Source of the DNA: Polyangium mundeleinium | Lineage (GTDB): Bacteria; Myxococcota_A; Polyangia; Polyangiales; Polyangiaceae | Length of the DNA: 64,000 nucleotides | NCBI RefSeq assembly: GCF_028369105.1 | Contig: NZ_JAQNDO010000001.1 | Location: 10,448,501-10,512,500 of the forward strand | Reading direction: 5' to 3' | In this document: positions 27,032-35,870 of the stretch, in pieces | Layout of the letters: each line of letters opens with the position of its first letter | How positions within the stretch are numbered: the stretch's first letter is position 1 | Program-made: the position numbers and the translations under genes | The notes under the pieces: generated by a model | Database searches by the model: none | What the model was told of the DNA's origin: nothing | Seen by the model: the letters and a program-made list of their open reading frames with translations, nothing else

Positions 27032-29487
27032 TGCGAATCTCCTCCTTCCAATCTCGGATCCAGGCTGGGCAAACGGGCGAGGACGTCGCGCACCCCGAGC
27101 GCGCTCCGACCGACGCGCACCGAGCCCGGTAAAACCGGCGCGCCGAGGAAGCTGTCGACGCCCACGAGCGAGGCAATGCCGACCATGAACGGGTGGCTCG
27201 CCCTCGCGACGGAGACACGCACGTGCGCAGGCGCCTCGAGCTCGGCCAAGCGCCGCACGAGCGCGATGTCGGCCGGGGGGAGCGCCTCGTGGACGAGGAT
27301 CGTCACGCGATGCGCGAGCCTCTCGAAAAAGGCCTCCACGGCCTCGTGCTCCGCGGCCGTCCGCTCGATTCCCTCGCCGAAGAGCGCGAGGAACTCCTTT
27401 TGCCCCTCGGCGCCCAGAAACAGCGTATCCCCCACATAGGAATTACCGCTCTCGACGAGCCCCGGCAGGAGCGGGTCGTCCTCCGTGTCGAGGTTCGCCC
27501 CGAGGATCGTCGAGAACGTACGCCGGAGCCTGAAATCTTCGACGATGACGAGCGCTCCCCGGGAGACGGCGCCGTCCGTGACCGCATCGAGCGCGAGCGA
27601 CAAACCCCGGAGCGTCCCGCGCCAGGGCCGAATGCGAGGCGCCGCCGCGAGCAGGCGCCGGCGCCGCTCCTCCGGGACGAGCGGATCGAAGCTCAGGCCG
27701 ATGAAGCTCGCGAGCCATTCGAGCGATTCGTCCGGCGCTTTGCGTGGATCGGTGAGCATGAAAGCGCTCGCCACGCGATCCTCGATCGGGGTGAGCACGC
27801 CCTCGACGTTCCCGAGAAAACGCTCCAAAAAATCCGCGGGCGTCGCGCGCGCCGGAGACGCGTCGGCCTCCTCGCCGAAGATCTCCTCCCGATAGAGCTC
27901 GGGCAGGTATTGGTTCAAGTAGGAAAAACGGGGGCCATACATCCTCAACGCGGCGACCTCGGGCGTCGCGCGGCCGTCGCCGACGAGCTCGATGCGCACC
28001 CAGAGGTAACGGCCCCGGAGCGAGCGCACGCGCCTGTTGCTGCGCTGGACGAGCGCGGTGAAGAGCCCCCTCCGCTCCGGCTCGATGTCGCCCGACAAGA
28101 GGCCCTCGTGGAAGGGCAGCTCGGAGGCCGCGGGCACCCACGCGCCCCGCGGCACGTCGGGCGCATTCGATCGAGGCTCGACGTCGCCGAAAAGGTGCTC
28201 GTACCACGCGCCCGCGTCCTCCCGAGACGGGCGCTCGAGCGTATTCGTCGCGGCTAGAAAGACGCGGACGCCCGTGCGCACGGGCAAGCAGGCCTCGAGG
28301 TAGATGCGGTGCCACGTCGCGCCCGGCTCCCCCGCGTCGATCGGCGGGACGCCGTCGCCCATGGCGTTCACCATCTCGCCGCTCGTCGCATAGGAGGGAA
28401 ACGAGACCTGGTGGAAGGGCGCCGGAGGCTCGCCTGCACCGGGATCGCAATGAGGCGGCGAGGACACCGAGTGCAAAAAATGAGCCGTCTTCGGCGACAG
28501 TGGATAATAATCGCCGAGCGGCACCGCGGGCTCACCATCTTTTCCGATCGAATAGGCGAGCGCGACGGCCTTGCCGCCGAGCATCGTGCCCTCGGAGACG
28601 CGGAAGATCACGGCGATTGTATCCTCCCCGAGCCACGTGAAGCTCGTCGGGCGGGAGAGCCCCTGGAGCGGGATCGCGTCGCCGAGACCGTTTTCCCCGA
28701 CGAACCGCAGCTCCGCGGGAGCGATCGTCCCATCCTGCGCCGGCTGTCGCCAGCAGACGACGGCGACTCGCCCGCCCGGGCTCACGGCGACCGCGGCCGG
28801 GTGTATCCCCTGGAAGAGCCCCAGCGATTGCATCGAAATCTCGGGCGGATTCGGGTTTCTCTCGCTCGGCTCGAAGACCCCCGGCGGAGCCTCCGGGGGC
28901 ACGAAAGGCAGGGGGCGCCCCACGACCCGCGCGAAGCGGGCGCTCATCGGCGAGGGAAACTGCGTCGGTTGAAGCTGCCCCGGCGCGATCGGCCCCGAGA
29001 GGGCGACGCAGCCGCCCGCCGGGTGCGCCGCGAGCCGCCACGCCGAAAAACCCGGGGTCGAGAGCAGCACCGGGGCGAACCGGCGGCGTAGGTCCAGCAA
29101 TATGACTTTTCCGCCGGCCGCGACATAAAGGATGTCGTCGTAGCCGATCGCCACGTCGGTGACGTTGCCGTACGGAAGGAGCGCCGCCGAATCCAGAATC
29201 ACGTGCGGCTCGGGCCCCGCGCCGGCCGCGACGACGTTGACGCCGTCGAAATACGCCCACGTGCCGAATCGATCGATCGAAGCCGGCACGTTCGTCAGGT
29301 ACGGAAGGATGATGCCCGGAGCAACGATTTGATTGGCATCCCGCCACGGCGGATCCGCGAGCACGCTCTGCAGGCGCAAGGCGCGACGCTCGTCCTCGAA
29401 ACGGATCCGATGCTCGTCTTGCTGGGTCGCGGGCGAAAAGCGAGCGCGCTCCGCGAGCATCCAGAAGCGCTGCTTGTTCGCATCCAT
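27028..29487 (-). CDS. eCIS baseplate/tail protein (phage tail protein I-like C-terminus)
   Basis: 819 aa from ATG 29487 (MDANKQRFWML), one nt after the upstream stop; GGAGGT is 8 nt upstream. Residues 1-500 are beta-rich with propeller-like strands (NVTDVAIGYDDILYVAAGG, AVAVSPGGRVAVVCW). From about 515 a phage tail-protein-I-like domain begins: SYLNQYLPELYREE, FLERFLGNVEGVLTPIEDR, LEWLASFIGLSFDP and RRRLLAAAPRI, followed by RGTLRGLSLALDAVT. That order is characteristic of P2 gpI-type tail proteins in eCIS and phage baseplates, where they form wedge components next to gp6. Fusion with an N-terminal propeller suggests an outward-facing platform. Confidence 0.8.
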   Translation of the reverse strand: MDANKQRFWMLAERARFSPATQQDEHRIRFEDERRALRLQSVLADPPWRDANQIVAPGIILPYLTNVPASIDRFGTWAYFDGVNVVAAGAGPEPHVILDSAALLPYGNVTDVAIGYDDILYVAAGGKVILLDLRRRFAPVLLSTPGFSAWRLAAHPAGGCVALSGPIAPGQLQPTQFPSPMSARFARVVGRPLPFVPPEAPPGVFEPSERNPNPPEISMQSLGLFQGIHPAAVAVSPGGRVAVVCWRQPAQDGTIAPAELRFVGENGLGDAIPLQGLSRPTSFTWLGEDTIAVIFRVSEGTMLGGKAVALAYSIGKDGEPAVPLGDYYPLSPKTAHFLHSVSSPPHCDPGAGEPPAPFHQVSFPSYATSGEMVNAMGDGVPPIDAGEPGATWHRIYLEACLPVRTGVRVFLAATNTLERPSREDAGAWYEHLFGDVEPRSNAPDVPRGAWVPAASELPFHEGLLSGDIEPERRGLFTALVQRSNRRVRSLRGRYLWVRIELVGDGRATPEVAALRMYGPRFSYLNQYLPELYREEIFGEEADASPARATPADFLERFLGNVEGVLTPIEDRVASAFMLTDPRKAPDESLEWLASFIGLSFDPLVPEERRRRLLAAAPRIRPWRGTLRGLSLALDAVTDGAVSRGALVIVEDFRLRRTFSTILGANLDTEDDPLLPGLVESGNSYVGDTLFLGAEGQKEFLALFGEGIERTAAEHEAVEAFFERLAHRVTILVHEALPPADIALVRRLAELEAPAHVRVSVARASHPFMVGIASLVGVDSFLGAPVLPGSVRVGRSALGVRDVLARLPSLDPRLEGGDSQ

Positions 29488-29488
29488 G

Positions 29489-31855
29489 TCAGCACACCTC
29501 CGGCACGACCGGCACCGCGATCCCACGCTCGCCCGCAAAAGGATCGGGGCTCGCATGCAGATCCGTCGGCACCGCGCCGTCCGCGTCGACGACGACGCCG
29601 AGCAATTCGGGCAGCTGCCAGGGCTGGAGGACGAGCTCGACCGGCGCGCTCCCGCCCTCGAGCGCGACGAAGCGCTGCGCCTCGGCGGACGCGGAGCTCT
29701 GCGCGGCGCTGCCTCTCGGCGTCAATACGCGCTCGTAACGGGCAGCGCCCATCGATCCGTCGCCGCGCGGCGGGAGCTTCACGAGCGCCCCGGCGCTGAA
29801 GAGGCGCACGCCGAGGATCGTCTCGACGCCCGGGACCTGCGCGACGACGACCTCGATTTCACGATCCCGCACCGACCGCGCAATGGGCCAGCCCGCGCCA
29901 TTGGGCCCTCCCGGCTGGAGCGGCCACAAGAAACGACCGAGGATCTCGCGCACCGCATTGATGACCGCCTCGCGACCGAACCCCTCGCGTATCGTGATGC
30001 CGACGCCGACCCCCACGGGGACGTATTCGCATCCGATCACGTAAAGCTCGCCCGCAAGCGGGCGGCGCGCGTCGAGGTGCGCGTGCACGGCCTCGAGCAT
30101 GGGCCGATCGGCCCGCGGGTTCGGCGCGCGTAACGAGCCCGAGAAGGGCAACGCCATCACGGAGACGACGCCCGGCACGTCCTCGCGGCGCTGGTGAGGC
30201 TTGAATCGCGGCAGCACCTCGACGCGGCCGAGCGTCACGCCCGGGGTCTCCGCCGCGAGCCTGCGATAATCGTCGGCCGTCACCGCGCGCTCGCCGTGGC
30301 GCAACGTCGCGGGGATGCGCCGCTCGGCCTCGGCCAGGGTCTCGGCGTTTTTCCCGCCCGTCGTCGCCAGCCGCTGCAGTACCTCGAGTTTGCCTGGACG
30401 CACGCCCGTCAACGTGAATGCGTCGACCTCCTTCAACGTGCCGGGCGGCAGGTTGCCCGCGCTCCCGCCGCCGGCCCTCGCCCGCGCGACGCGCACACGC
30501 ATCCCGGAGCCCGGGATACGGCCGCACGCGCCGTCGCCGAATCGAATGGTGCCCGCCTCGGCGTCGAGCTCGAAAACAGCGTCGTCGCGGCCCGCGAAGA
30601 CGAGATCGTCGATCCTCTGCCAAACCCGGTATCCGAGCCCGGGCTCCTCGACCTCGATTTCGAGCGAATCTTCCTCGACGGTTCGTGCAGGTAAACGCAT
30701 TTCTTGGTCGGCCGTGCCGTTGCTCTCTCCGATCACGACGCCCGTCGCGGTCGTGCGGTGCTCGATTTCGACAGCGTGCACGGAGGCCCACGCGAGCGCG
30801 AGCGATTCGACGCGCGCGGTCGGCCGGAGCCGAATCCACGCGACGAGCCGCGAGGCCCTGTCCGGATCGTCGAGCCGCGGCGGCCTGTCGCCGACGCCCG
30901 CATGTAGATCTCTTCGCACGTCGTCGGCAGGCACGTCGATCCCGCCCCCGGGCATGACGAGCTCTACGACGCCCGTGCGGGTGAAACCCATCGTCGTGTC
31001 GCGCGCGACAGCGAGCCTCTGATACGTCGGCTCGGCTCCAGCCGGCGATTGCACGATGATTTCCCACGTGTGCGGGACGCGGGCGCGGGGGCCGATGTCT
31101 TCGAAGAGCTCCGGGACCACGATCGCCGGAGCAATGCCCACGGAGAGGACGCGCGGCGCTCCGGTCGTCTTGCCCTCGAGATCCTCGCGCAGCGCTGTCA
31201 CCGCGGCCGCCGCGGCTGCGGCCGACGTCTGGGGCGGCACCGGATCCACCTTCGGCGCGAGGAGCGCGATCCAGAGGCATCGATCCACCGCGCGCGTGGC
31301 GAGATTGAACCCCGCCGGCTCGGCGGCGCCGCCCGGAAAAACCGGGGTCGTCTTGTAAAACGACGCCGTCTCGTTCGCGTCGAGGCCATACACGCGCCTG
31401 AGCCCCGGCAGGAGCTTCGCCATTCCGGTGCGCTCGTCGTCGGTGAGCGGGCGTTTGCAATACACCTCGCCGAAGACGTGGGGCACGGTGAGCTCGGCGC
31501 GCGTCTCGAACGTGGCCGGCCCCTTCACCGTCGCGAGCGGGCGCAGGACCACGGTCGGCTGGAGCTTTCGCTCGCTCTCCGGGTATCGCACGGCGACGAG
31601 CCCCGTCGCGGCGGCGGCGGGCCGCATCCGGATGCCGAGCAGGCGCAAGAAGGCGAGCCGCTGCCGCTCCGGGATCAGGTTCGCGCGATAAAGAATCGTA
31701 TCCGCGAGCCAGGCGAAGAGCTCGAGCAGCGTCCGCCCGGGATCTCCGACCCGCGGGTGCGTCCATTCCGGGGTATGCCCCGGGATGCGCGCGACGAGCT
31801 CGTCGACGAGATCTTCAAAACTGCGGTCATCGAGGCGGGGAGGGACGATCGGCAT
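29489..31855 (-). CDS. baseplate wedge protein, baseplate-J/gp6-like
   Basis: 788 aa. The N-terminus has the typical eCIS gp6 opening: a DDRSFEDLVDELVARIPGH stretch, then GDPGRTLLELFAWLADT, YRANLIPERQRLAFLRLLG and MRPA. The central region is the long insert usual for eCIS gp6 homologues. The baseplate-J core is towards the C-terminus: GVRPGKLEVLQRLATTGG, then AERRIPATLRHGERAVTADDYRRLA. A gpW-like tail with strands such as VGVGVGITIREGFG follows. One nt separates it from the gp25 gene. Function: central wedge of the baseplate that holds the sheath and changes state on firing (known for the family). Confidence 0.88.
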   Translation of the reverse strand: MPIVPPRLDDRSFEDLVDELVARIPGHTPEWTHPRVGDPGRTLLELFAWLADTILYRANLIPERQRLAFLRLLGIRMRPAAAATGLVAVRYPESERKLQPTVVLRPLATVKGPATFETRAELTVPHVFGEVYCKRPLTDDERTGMAKLLPGLRRVYGLDANETASFYKTTPVFPGGAAEPAGFNLATRAVDRCLWIALLAPKVDPVPPQTSAAAAAAAVTALREDLEGKTTGAPRVLSVGIAPAIVVPELFEDIGPRARVPHTWEIIVQSPAGAEPTYQRLAVARDTTMGFTRTGVVELVMPGGGIDVPADDVRRDLHAGVGDRPPRLDDPDRASRLVAWIRLRPTARVESLALAWASVHAVEIEHRTTATGVVIGESNGTADQEMRLPARTVEEDSLEIEVEEPGLGYRVWQRIDDLVFAGRDDAVFELDAEAGTIRFGDGACGRIPGSGMRVRVARARAGGGSAGNLPPGTLKEVDAFTLTGVRPGKLEVLQRLATTGGKNAETLAEAERRIPATLRHGERAVTADDYRRLAAETPGVTLGRVEVLPRFKPHQRREDVPGVVSVMALPFSGSLRAPNPRADRPMLEAVHAHLDARRPLAGELYVIGCEYVPVGVGVGITIREGFGREAVINAVREILGRFLWPLQPGGPNGAGWPIARSVRDREIEVVVAQVPGVETILGVRLFSAGALVKLPPRGDGSMGAARYERVLTPRGSAAQSSASAEAQRFVALEGGSAPVELVLQPWQLPELLGVVVDADGAVPTDLHASPDPFAGERGIAVPVVPEVC

Positions 31856-31856
31856 C

Positions 31857-32258
31857 CTATCCTCCGAGATCCATGGTCAGCCCGAGCGATTGCACGAGAC
31901 CCGTGCGGCGCAGGCGGTAGACGATCTCCACGCGGACCTCCGCGGGCGCGCTGTCCACGTCGACGACGTCGATGCGCTCGACGTCGATGCGGTCTTCCCA
32001 GCGGGCGAGCGCATCGGCGATGGTGTCGCGGATGCGGCGCCGCGTGGCGAGCGTGCTCGGCTCGCCCACGAAGCTCTCGAGCCCCGCGCCGAACGCCGGG
32101 CGCATGAGCTGCTCGCCCGGGCGCGTGCGCAGGATGATCTGAATCGCCTGGCGCACGCTCTCCTCGAGCGTGGGGAAATGCAGTTCGCCCACGTCGTCGG
32201 GCACGGCGAGCAAGGGAAAACCCACCGGCGGGCGCGGGGGCGAGGCGCGGCTGGTCAT
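31857..32258 (-). CDS. baseplate wedge protein, gp25-like
   Basis: 133 aa from ATG 32258 (MTSRASPPRPP), overlapping the previous stop as ATGA; the longer frame to 32312 is shadow. The gp25/gpW core is clear: ESVRQAIQIILRTRPGEQLM, then RPAFGAGLESFVGEPS and RRIRDTIADALARWEDRI, followed by strands VERIDVVDVDS and RVEIVYRLRRTG. Length fits the family (about 120-140 aa). In contractile tails gp25 anchors the first sheath ring to the wedge. Order gp25-gp6-tail protein I matches other eCIS operons. Confidence 0.9.
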   Translation of the reverse strand: MTSRASPPRPPVGFPLLAVPDDVGELHFPTLEESVRQAIQIILRTRPGEQLMRPAFGAGLESFVGEPSTLATRRRIRDTIADALARWEDRIDVERIDVVDVDSAPAEVRVEIVYRLRRTGLVQSLGLTMDLGG

Positions 32259-33874
32259 GACGTCATCCCTTTCGGCAGGCCCTGGGTGAGGCTCTTCGGC
32301 ACCGGGATGCATATCTTGATGAATGCAATCCAGAAGAAGACGATGTTGAAGAGCCCGATGAAGATGTTCAGCACGAGGAACGCGCAGAGCGTGATGATCG
32401 GGATGTTGAACCCGCAGATCCAGTCGATCCCGCCGGCGCCCTCCTTCGCCTTCCCGTCGAGGAAATCCTCGGGCTTGTTCTTCGCGAGCATGTCGAAGAT
32501 GTTCTTCGGGACGCGGAAGGCCACGTTCGGCAAAAACTTCTTGATGTTATCCTTGTCGATGGGCGGCAGCGCGACCTGGATCGGCGGCAGGTTGCCATTC
32601 TCGTACCAGGGCGCCACGCGGAAGGCGCGGCTCGGCGCGGCGCAAAACGAAAGCTTCGGCGGGCACCCGTCGTCGCGCTTCACCCGGACGAACGCCTGGA
32701 TCTCGTACGTCGCGTCGATGTCGTCGAAGCGCCCCCGCCGCGGCGCGATCGCGGCGACGCGCTTCTGCGACGCTAGCGACGCAGCGGCCGCGATCGTCGC
32801 CGCCTGCGCCTGCGTGATCGCCGGCCACGACGCGGGCATCACGAACGATTGGTTGCGCTTGTCATGAACGAACACTTCCGCGGCGTCCGCGAGCGTCTTG
32901 CCCGCGGGGCGCCCTTTGGCCTCGCCCTTGTACGGCAGGAGCACGCCGTCGAGCGCTTTCTTCATGCTCGGATTCTCGAACGCGTCGAACACGGCGGAGA
33001 GGCCGCGCAGCATGATCACGAATCGCTCGAGCGTCGCGACGGCGGTGTTCCTGAGCGTCTCGGCGAGCGCCTTGTCGCCCCCCGCCTCGGCGAGGAACGT
33101 CTTGTCCTCCGCGAGCTCCTCGCGCCATTTGCGCGTGAATGTTTTACCCGCGAGCCCGCGCAAACTCGGCGCGGAGGGCGAGACGACGAAATAAGGCGAG
33201 AGCATGTCGCGGATCTCGCCCTCGTCGTAATTCGGCGGGGCCAGGTTCGTCCTCGCGAACTCGCTGCTGGCGAGGGGCACGAGCCCATAAAGAATGGTTT
33301 TTCCCACCGCGGCGCAGACGTTCGGCGGCGCGACGAAGAGCAGGGTCGTCGCCTCCTCGAGCGGATCGGGCGCGCCGAGGGTCGAGGCGAGCCGAGCCTC
33401 GATCTCGGCATTGCCGGCCGCGTGGGGCGATTTCCGGCGCGCGGGATCCGGATCCCGATCGAGCTCCTCCGGGCCGAGCTCGACCCAGCCGATCGCCTGC
33501 CCATTCTTGCGCATCCACCCCTCGCGCGCGCCCGATTTGTTCACGCGCCGCAGCACGAGGCCCGCGCTGTCGATCTGCTTCGGATCGAGGCGAGGTTCGC
33601 CGAACACCTCGCAGACGACCTCGAACACCGCGAGGTAAAACGAGCGGTGAACGGGCTGAAGCAGCGAGAGGGACGTGACGGGCTCGCCCGCGCTCCGCGT
33701 CGCCTTCGCGATCGCCTTGCGCCCCTCGGCGGTCGCGAGCTCCGCGAGGAGAGCCACGACGAAATCGTCGTCCGTTCGCTCGACGAGCACCGGACGGCCC
33801 CCTTCGGCGGGGAGCGGATCCCCCGTCCGCCCGTCGAACCCGAGCCCGCGCAATGAAACCGGATGCGCTACCAT
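32255..33874 (-). CDS. eCIS-locus protein with C-terminal membrane segment
   Basis: 539 aa from ATG 33874 (MVAHPVSLRGLG), overlapping the spike-tip gene by 7 nt and the gp25 gene by 4 nt, so it is firmly inside the baseplate block. Soluble for about 490 residues: SLSLLQPVHRSFYLAVFEVV near residue 70, a helical middle, and AFVRVKRDDGCPPKLSF near 420. It ends with about 35 very hydrophobic residues (IIPTLCAFLVL-type, then FIGLFNIVFFWIAFIKI), enough for one or two transmembrane helices. Most free eCIS particles lack membrane proteins among core genes. Inference: an anchor or membrane-contact component of the particle, or a membrane-inserting part used on targets. Family not recognised. Confidence 0.65.
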   Translation of the reverse strand: MVAHPVSLRGLGFDGRTGDPLPAEGGRPVLVERTDDDFVVALLAELATAEGRKAIAKATRSAGEPVTSLSLLQPVHRSFYLAVFEVVCEVFGEPRLDPKQIDSAGLVLRRVNKSGAREGWMRKNGQAIGWVELGPEELDRDPDPARRKSPHAAGNAEIEARLASTLGAPDPLEEATTLLFVAPPNVCAAVGKTILYGLVPLASSEFARTNLAPPNYDEGEIRDMLSPYFVVSPSAPSLRGLAGKTFTRKWREELAEDKTFLAEAGGDKALAETLRNTAVATLERFVIMLRGLSAVFDAFENPSMKKALDGVLLPYKGEAKGRPAGKTLADAAEVFVHDKRNQSFVMPASWPAITQAQAATIAAAASLASQKRVAAIAPRRGRFDDIDATYEIQAFVRVKRDDGCPPKLSFCAAPSRAFRVAPWYENGNLPPIQVALPPIDKDNIKKFLPNVAFRVPKNIFDMLAKNKPEDFLDGKAKEGAGGIDWICGFNIPIITLCAFLVLNIFIGLFNIVFFWIAFIKICIPVPKSLTQGLPKGMTS

Positions 33875-34563
33875 ACGTTCCCAGCTCCCGGCGTGTAGGT
33901 ATTGGCGACGACGGTCACCGCCTGGAGGACGTCGCATTTCACGATGCCCGAGAACGTCGACATCACGGCGTTGACCTTGACGTCGGCCGCATTGACCTCG
34001 ACCTGGGCGCCGTTGACCGTCACCTTCTGGGCCGCGTCGACCGTCACGCCCTTCGTGTCGAGGGTGATCTTGTTGTTCGCCGCCTCGACGACGATACGGC
34101 CGCCGCTCGTCTGCTCGACGGTGATCGATTCGCCGCCGGGCGTGCTGATCGTCACCGTCGCCTGCCCGTCCGCCGCCTCGACGATCGCGACGCGGCTGCC
34201 CCGCTTTCCGGTGATCGTCCACCGATCGACGCGATTGCCGCCGAGTTCGTCCGGCGCCTTCGCCGAGCCGCTCCAGAGCGCACCCACGACGAGCGGCTGG
34301 CGCGGATCCCCATTGACGAACACGACCGCGACCTCGTCGTCGACGTCTGGCAGGAAAAACGCGCCCCGACCGCCCCCGGCGAACGGGACCGCGACGCGGG
34401 CCCACACCGCGGCGTCGGTATCACCGACGCCCGGCGACGTCGTCGTGAGCCGAACCTTTACCCGCGCGAGGTTTTCCGGGTCGGCGACGTCGACGACGCG
34501 GCCGAGATAGGTCCCGTGGAGCGCGCCGAGGCTCGGGGTTCGAGGGGCTTCGGGGGCTTGCAT
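33868..34563 (-). CDS. spike tip protein (gp5/VgrG C-terminal-like)
   Basis: 231 aa from ATG 34563, which overlaps the upstream TGA by one nt (TGATG); GGGAGGA precedes it by 5 nt, better than the upstream ATG at 34587. An OB-fold-like start (GRVVDVADPENLARVKVRL, WARVAVPFAGGGRGAFFLP, DDEVAVVFVNGDPRQPLVVG) is the usual gp5 signature. It is followed by short-period strands (ITVEQTSGGRIVVEA, KITLDTKGVTVDAAQ, KVTVNGAQVEVNAADVKVNA) that predict a triple-stranded beta-helix needle. Known role: central spike that pierces the target envelope. In Pvc8/Afp8 hub and spike are one chain; here they are split into two coupled genes. Confidence 0.9.
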   Translation of the reverse strand: MQAPEAPRTPSLGALHGTYLGRVVDVADPENLARVKVRLTTTSPGVGDTDAAVWARVAVPFAGGGRGAFFLPDVDDEVAVVFVNGDPRQPLVVGALWSGSAKAPDELGGNRVDRWTITGKRGSRVAIVEAADGQATVTISTPGGESITVEQTSGGRIVVEAANNKITLDTKGVTVDAAQKVTVNGAQVEVNAADVKVNAVMSTFSGIVKCDVLQAVTVVANTYTPGAGNVW

Positions 34564-35648
34564 CACGGTCCTCCCAGGAAGGCGCATTCGGCCTCGAAAT
34601 CGATCTCGTACCCGCGCTCGACGTCGAAGCGGTGCTGGGCCCGCACGACGACGTACGTATTGTCGAACCGCGGGCCGAGGCCGATGAGGCGGACGTGCGT
34701 GCCCACGCGCAGCGCAGGGTTGCCCTCGGCCGTCGCGTCGACGCAGACGAACCGGCGCGCCCGGCGATCGAAGCTCGCCTCCGCAATCGCGCGCGCCTCG
34801 TCGTCGGTCGTCGCAGGCACGTCGCGCAGGTGCTCGATTCGCGCGCCCACGGCGGCCTCGAGCAGCGCCGATCCGCGCCGCCCCGCGCCGGGCCCGAGGT
34901 TCGTCCCTGTGCCGCTGCCCTCGACCCTCCGGCCCGCGACCGCGTCCCAGCCGCCCACGGTCACCTCGGTGACCTGATGCGCCAGATCGGCCGTGACGCG
35001 CGCGCGGCGCAGCGCGCGGCCGAGCATGAGCTCGAGCACGCCGCGGCGGACGTCCTTGCGCGGCGAGACGTGCAGCTCTTTGCCCACCACCTGCACGTCG
35101 CCGTCACGCGCGGCGAGCATGCGCCGCAGGAATGCGAGGTCCGTCTCGTCGAGCTGCACCTGCGTGCCGAGCGACTCCGTGAAACCTTTCACGACGGGAT
35201 CGAGGCCGATGCGCGAGGCGAGCTCCTTCGCGATCGAATCGATGCGCGCGTCCTCGATCACGCGGGTTCGCCTCGACAAGCGCGCCCGCTGGAGCGCGTC
35301 CTCCGCGAGCACGAAGAGCTCCGGCGCCACACCGACCTCGAACGTCCCCTCGAGCCCCGTGACGAGGCCGCGGAAGATCTCCTGCGGGCCCAGCTCGTCA
35401 CCCGCATAAACCGCGATCTCGACGCCGTGCCGGATCGTGGCCTCGTCCTCGAAGGCGAGCTCGACCTCACCGTCCTCGAAGCGCGCGGCATTGAGCAGGC
35501 GCAGCTCGAGCGACGACATCCCGCCCTCGGATTCCTCCATGCGCATGCTCGACAAGAGCCTCGTCACCCCGTCGGAGGCCTTGCCGGAGACCCGCACGGT
35601 CGGCCGCACGCGGTTGATGTCTTCTTCGGTGAGGTTCGTCTCGGCCAT
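34563..35648 (-). CDS. spike hub protein (gp27/late control D-like)
   Basis: 361 aa. It matches the phage late-control-D / VgrG N-terminal pattern: EIFRGLVTGLEGTFEVG, LFVLAEDALQRARLSRRTRV, a central LDETDLAFLRRMLAARDGDV (hallmark segment) and a C-terminal GTHVRLIGLGPRFDNTYVVV. The trimeric hub adapts the six-fold tube to the three-fold spike (family knowledge). Start ATG 35648 (MAETNLTEED), 27 nt after the 64-aa gene. The stop overlaps the start of the spike-tip gene by one nt, ensuring roughly equal synthesis. Length fits a hub without the gp5 part. Confidence 0.88.
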   Translation of the reverse strand: MAETNLTEEDINRVRPTVRVSGKASDGVTRLLSSMRMEESEGGMSSLELRLLNAARFEDGEVELAFEDEATIRHGVEIAVYAGDELGPQEIFRGLVTGLEGTFEVGVAPELFVLAEDALQRARLSRRTRVIEDARIDSIAKELASRIGLDPVVKGFTESLGTQVQLDETDLAFLRRMLAARDGDVQVVGKELHVSPRKDVRRGVLELMLGRALRRARVTADLAHQVTEVTVGGWDAVAGRRVEGSGTGTNLGPGAGRRGSALLEAAVGARIEHLRDVPATTDDEARAIAEASFDRRARRFVCVDATAEGNPALRVGTHVRLIGLGPRFDNTYVVVRAQHRFDVERGYEIDFEAECAFLGGP

Positions 35649-35675
35649 GGTCGTTCGTGCTCGCCCGGGGACCTT

Positions 35676-35870
35676 TCAATCGGCACAGCGACGCGCTCGC
35701 CGCGCGGCGCGGATGCGGAGCTCGCGCTCGATCTCGTCGATGCGCTCCTCGACCAGCGCGCCCTCCTCGGGCGCGGCGTCGCGCGGGCTCGATAGCTCGC
35801 CGCCGGAGCCATCGCCGGGGCCCTGGGCGACGCTGCCCACCACCTTGTCGATCGATATGCGCATGCTCAT
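35676..35870 (-). CDS. small eCIS protein (DUF5908-like in size and position)
   Basis: 64 aa from ATG 35870, overlapping the previous stop as ATGA; the ATG at codon 3 (MRISIDKVVG) is an alternative. Starts with a short strand (MRISIDKVVG), has a Gly/Ser/Pro-rich middle and ends with a charged helix (EERIDEIERELRIRAARRAR). Small proteins of this build (a strand, a linker, a coiled helix) sit between the CIS-tube/LysM gene and the spike gene in many eCIS operons. DUF5908 is the closest family I can think of, but the match is not certain. Function unknown; probably a structural or assembly accessory. Confidence 0.65.
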   Translation of the reverse strand: MSMRISIDKVVGSVAQGPGDGSGGELSSPRDAAPEEGALVEERIDEIERELRIRAARRARRCAD

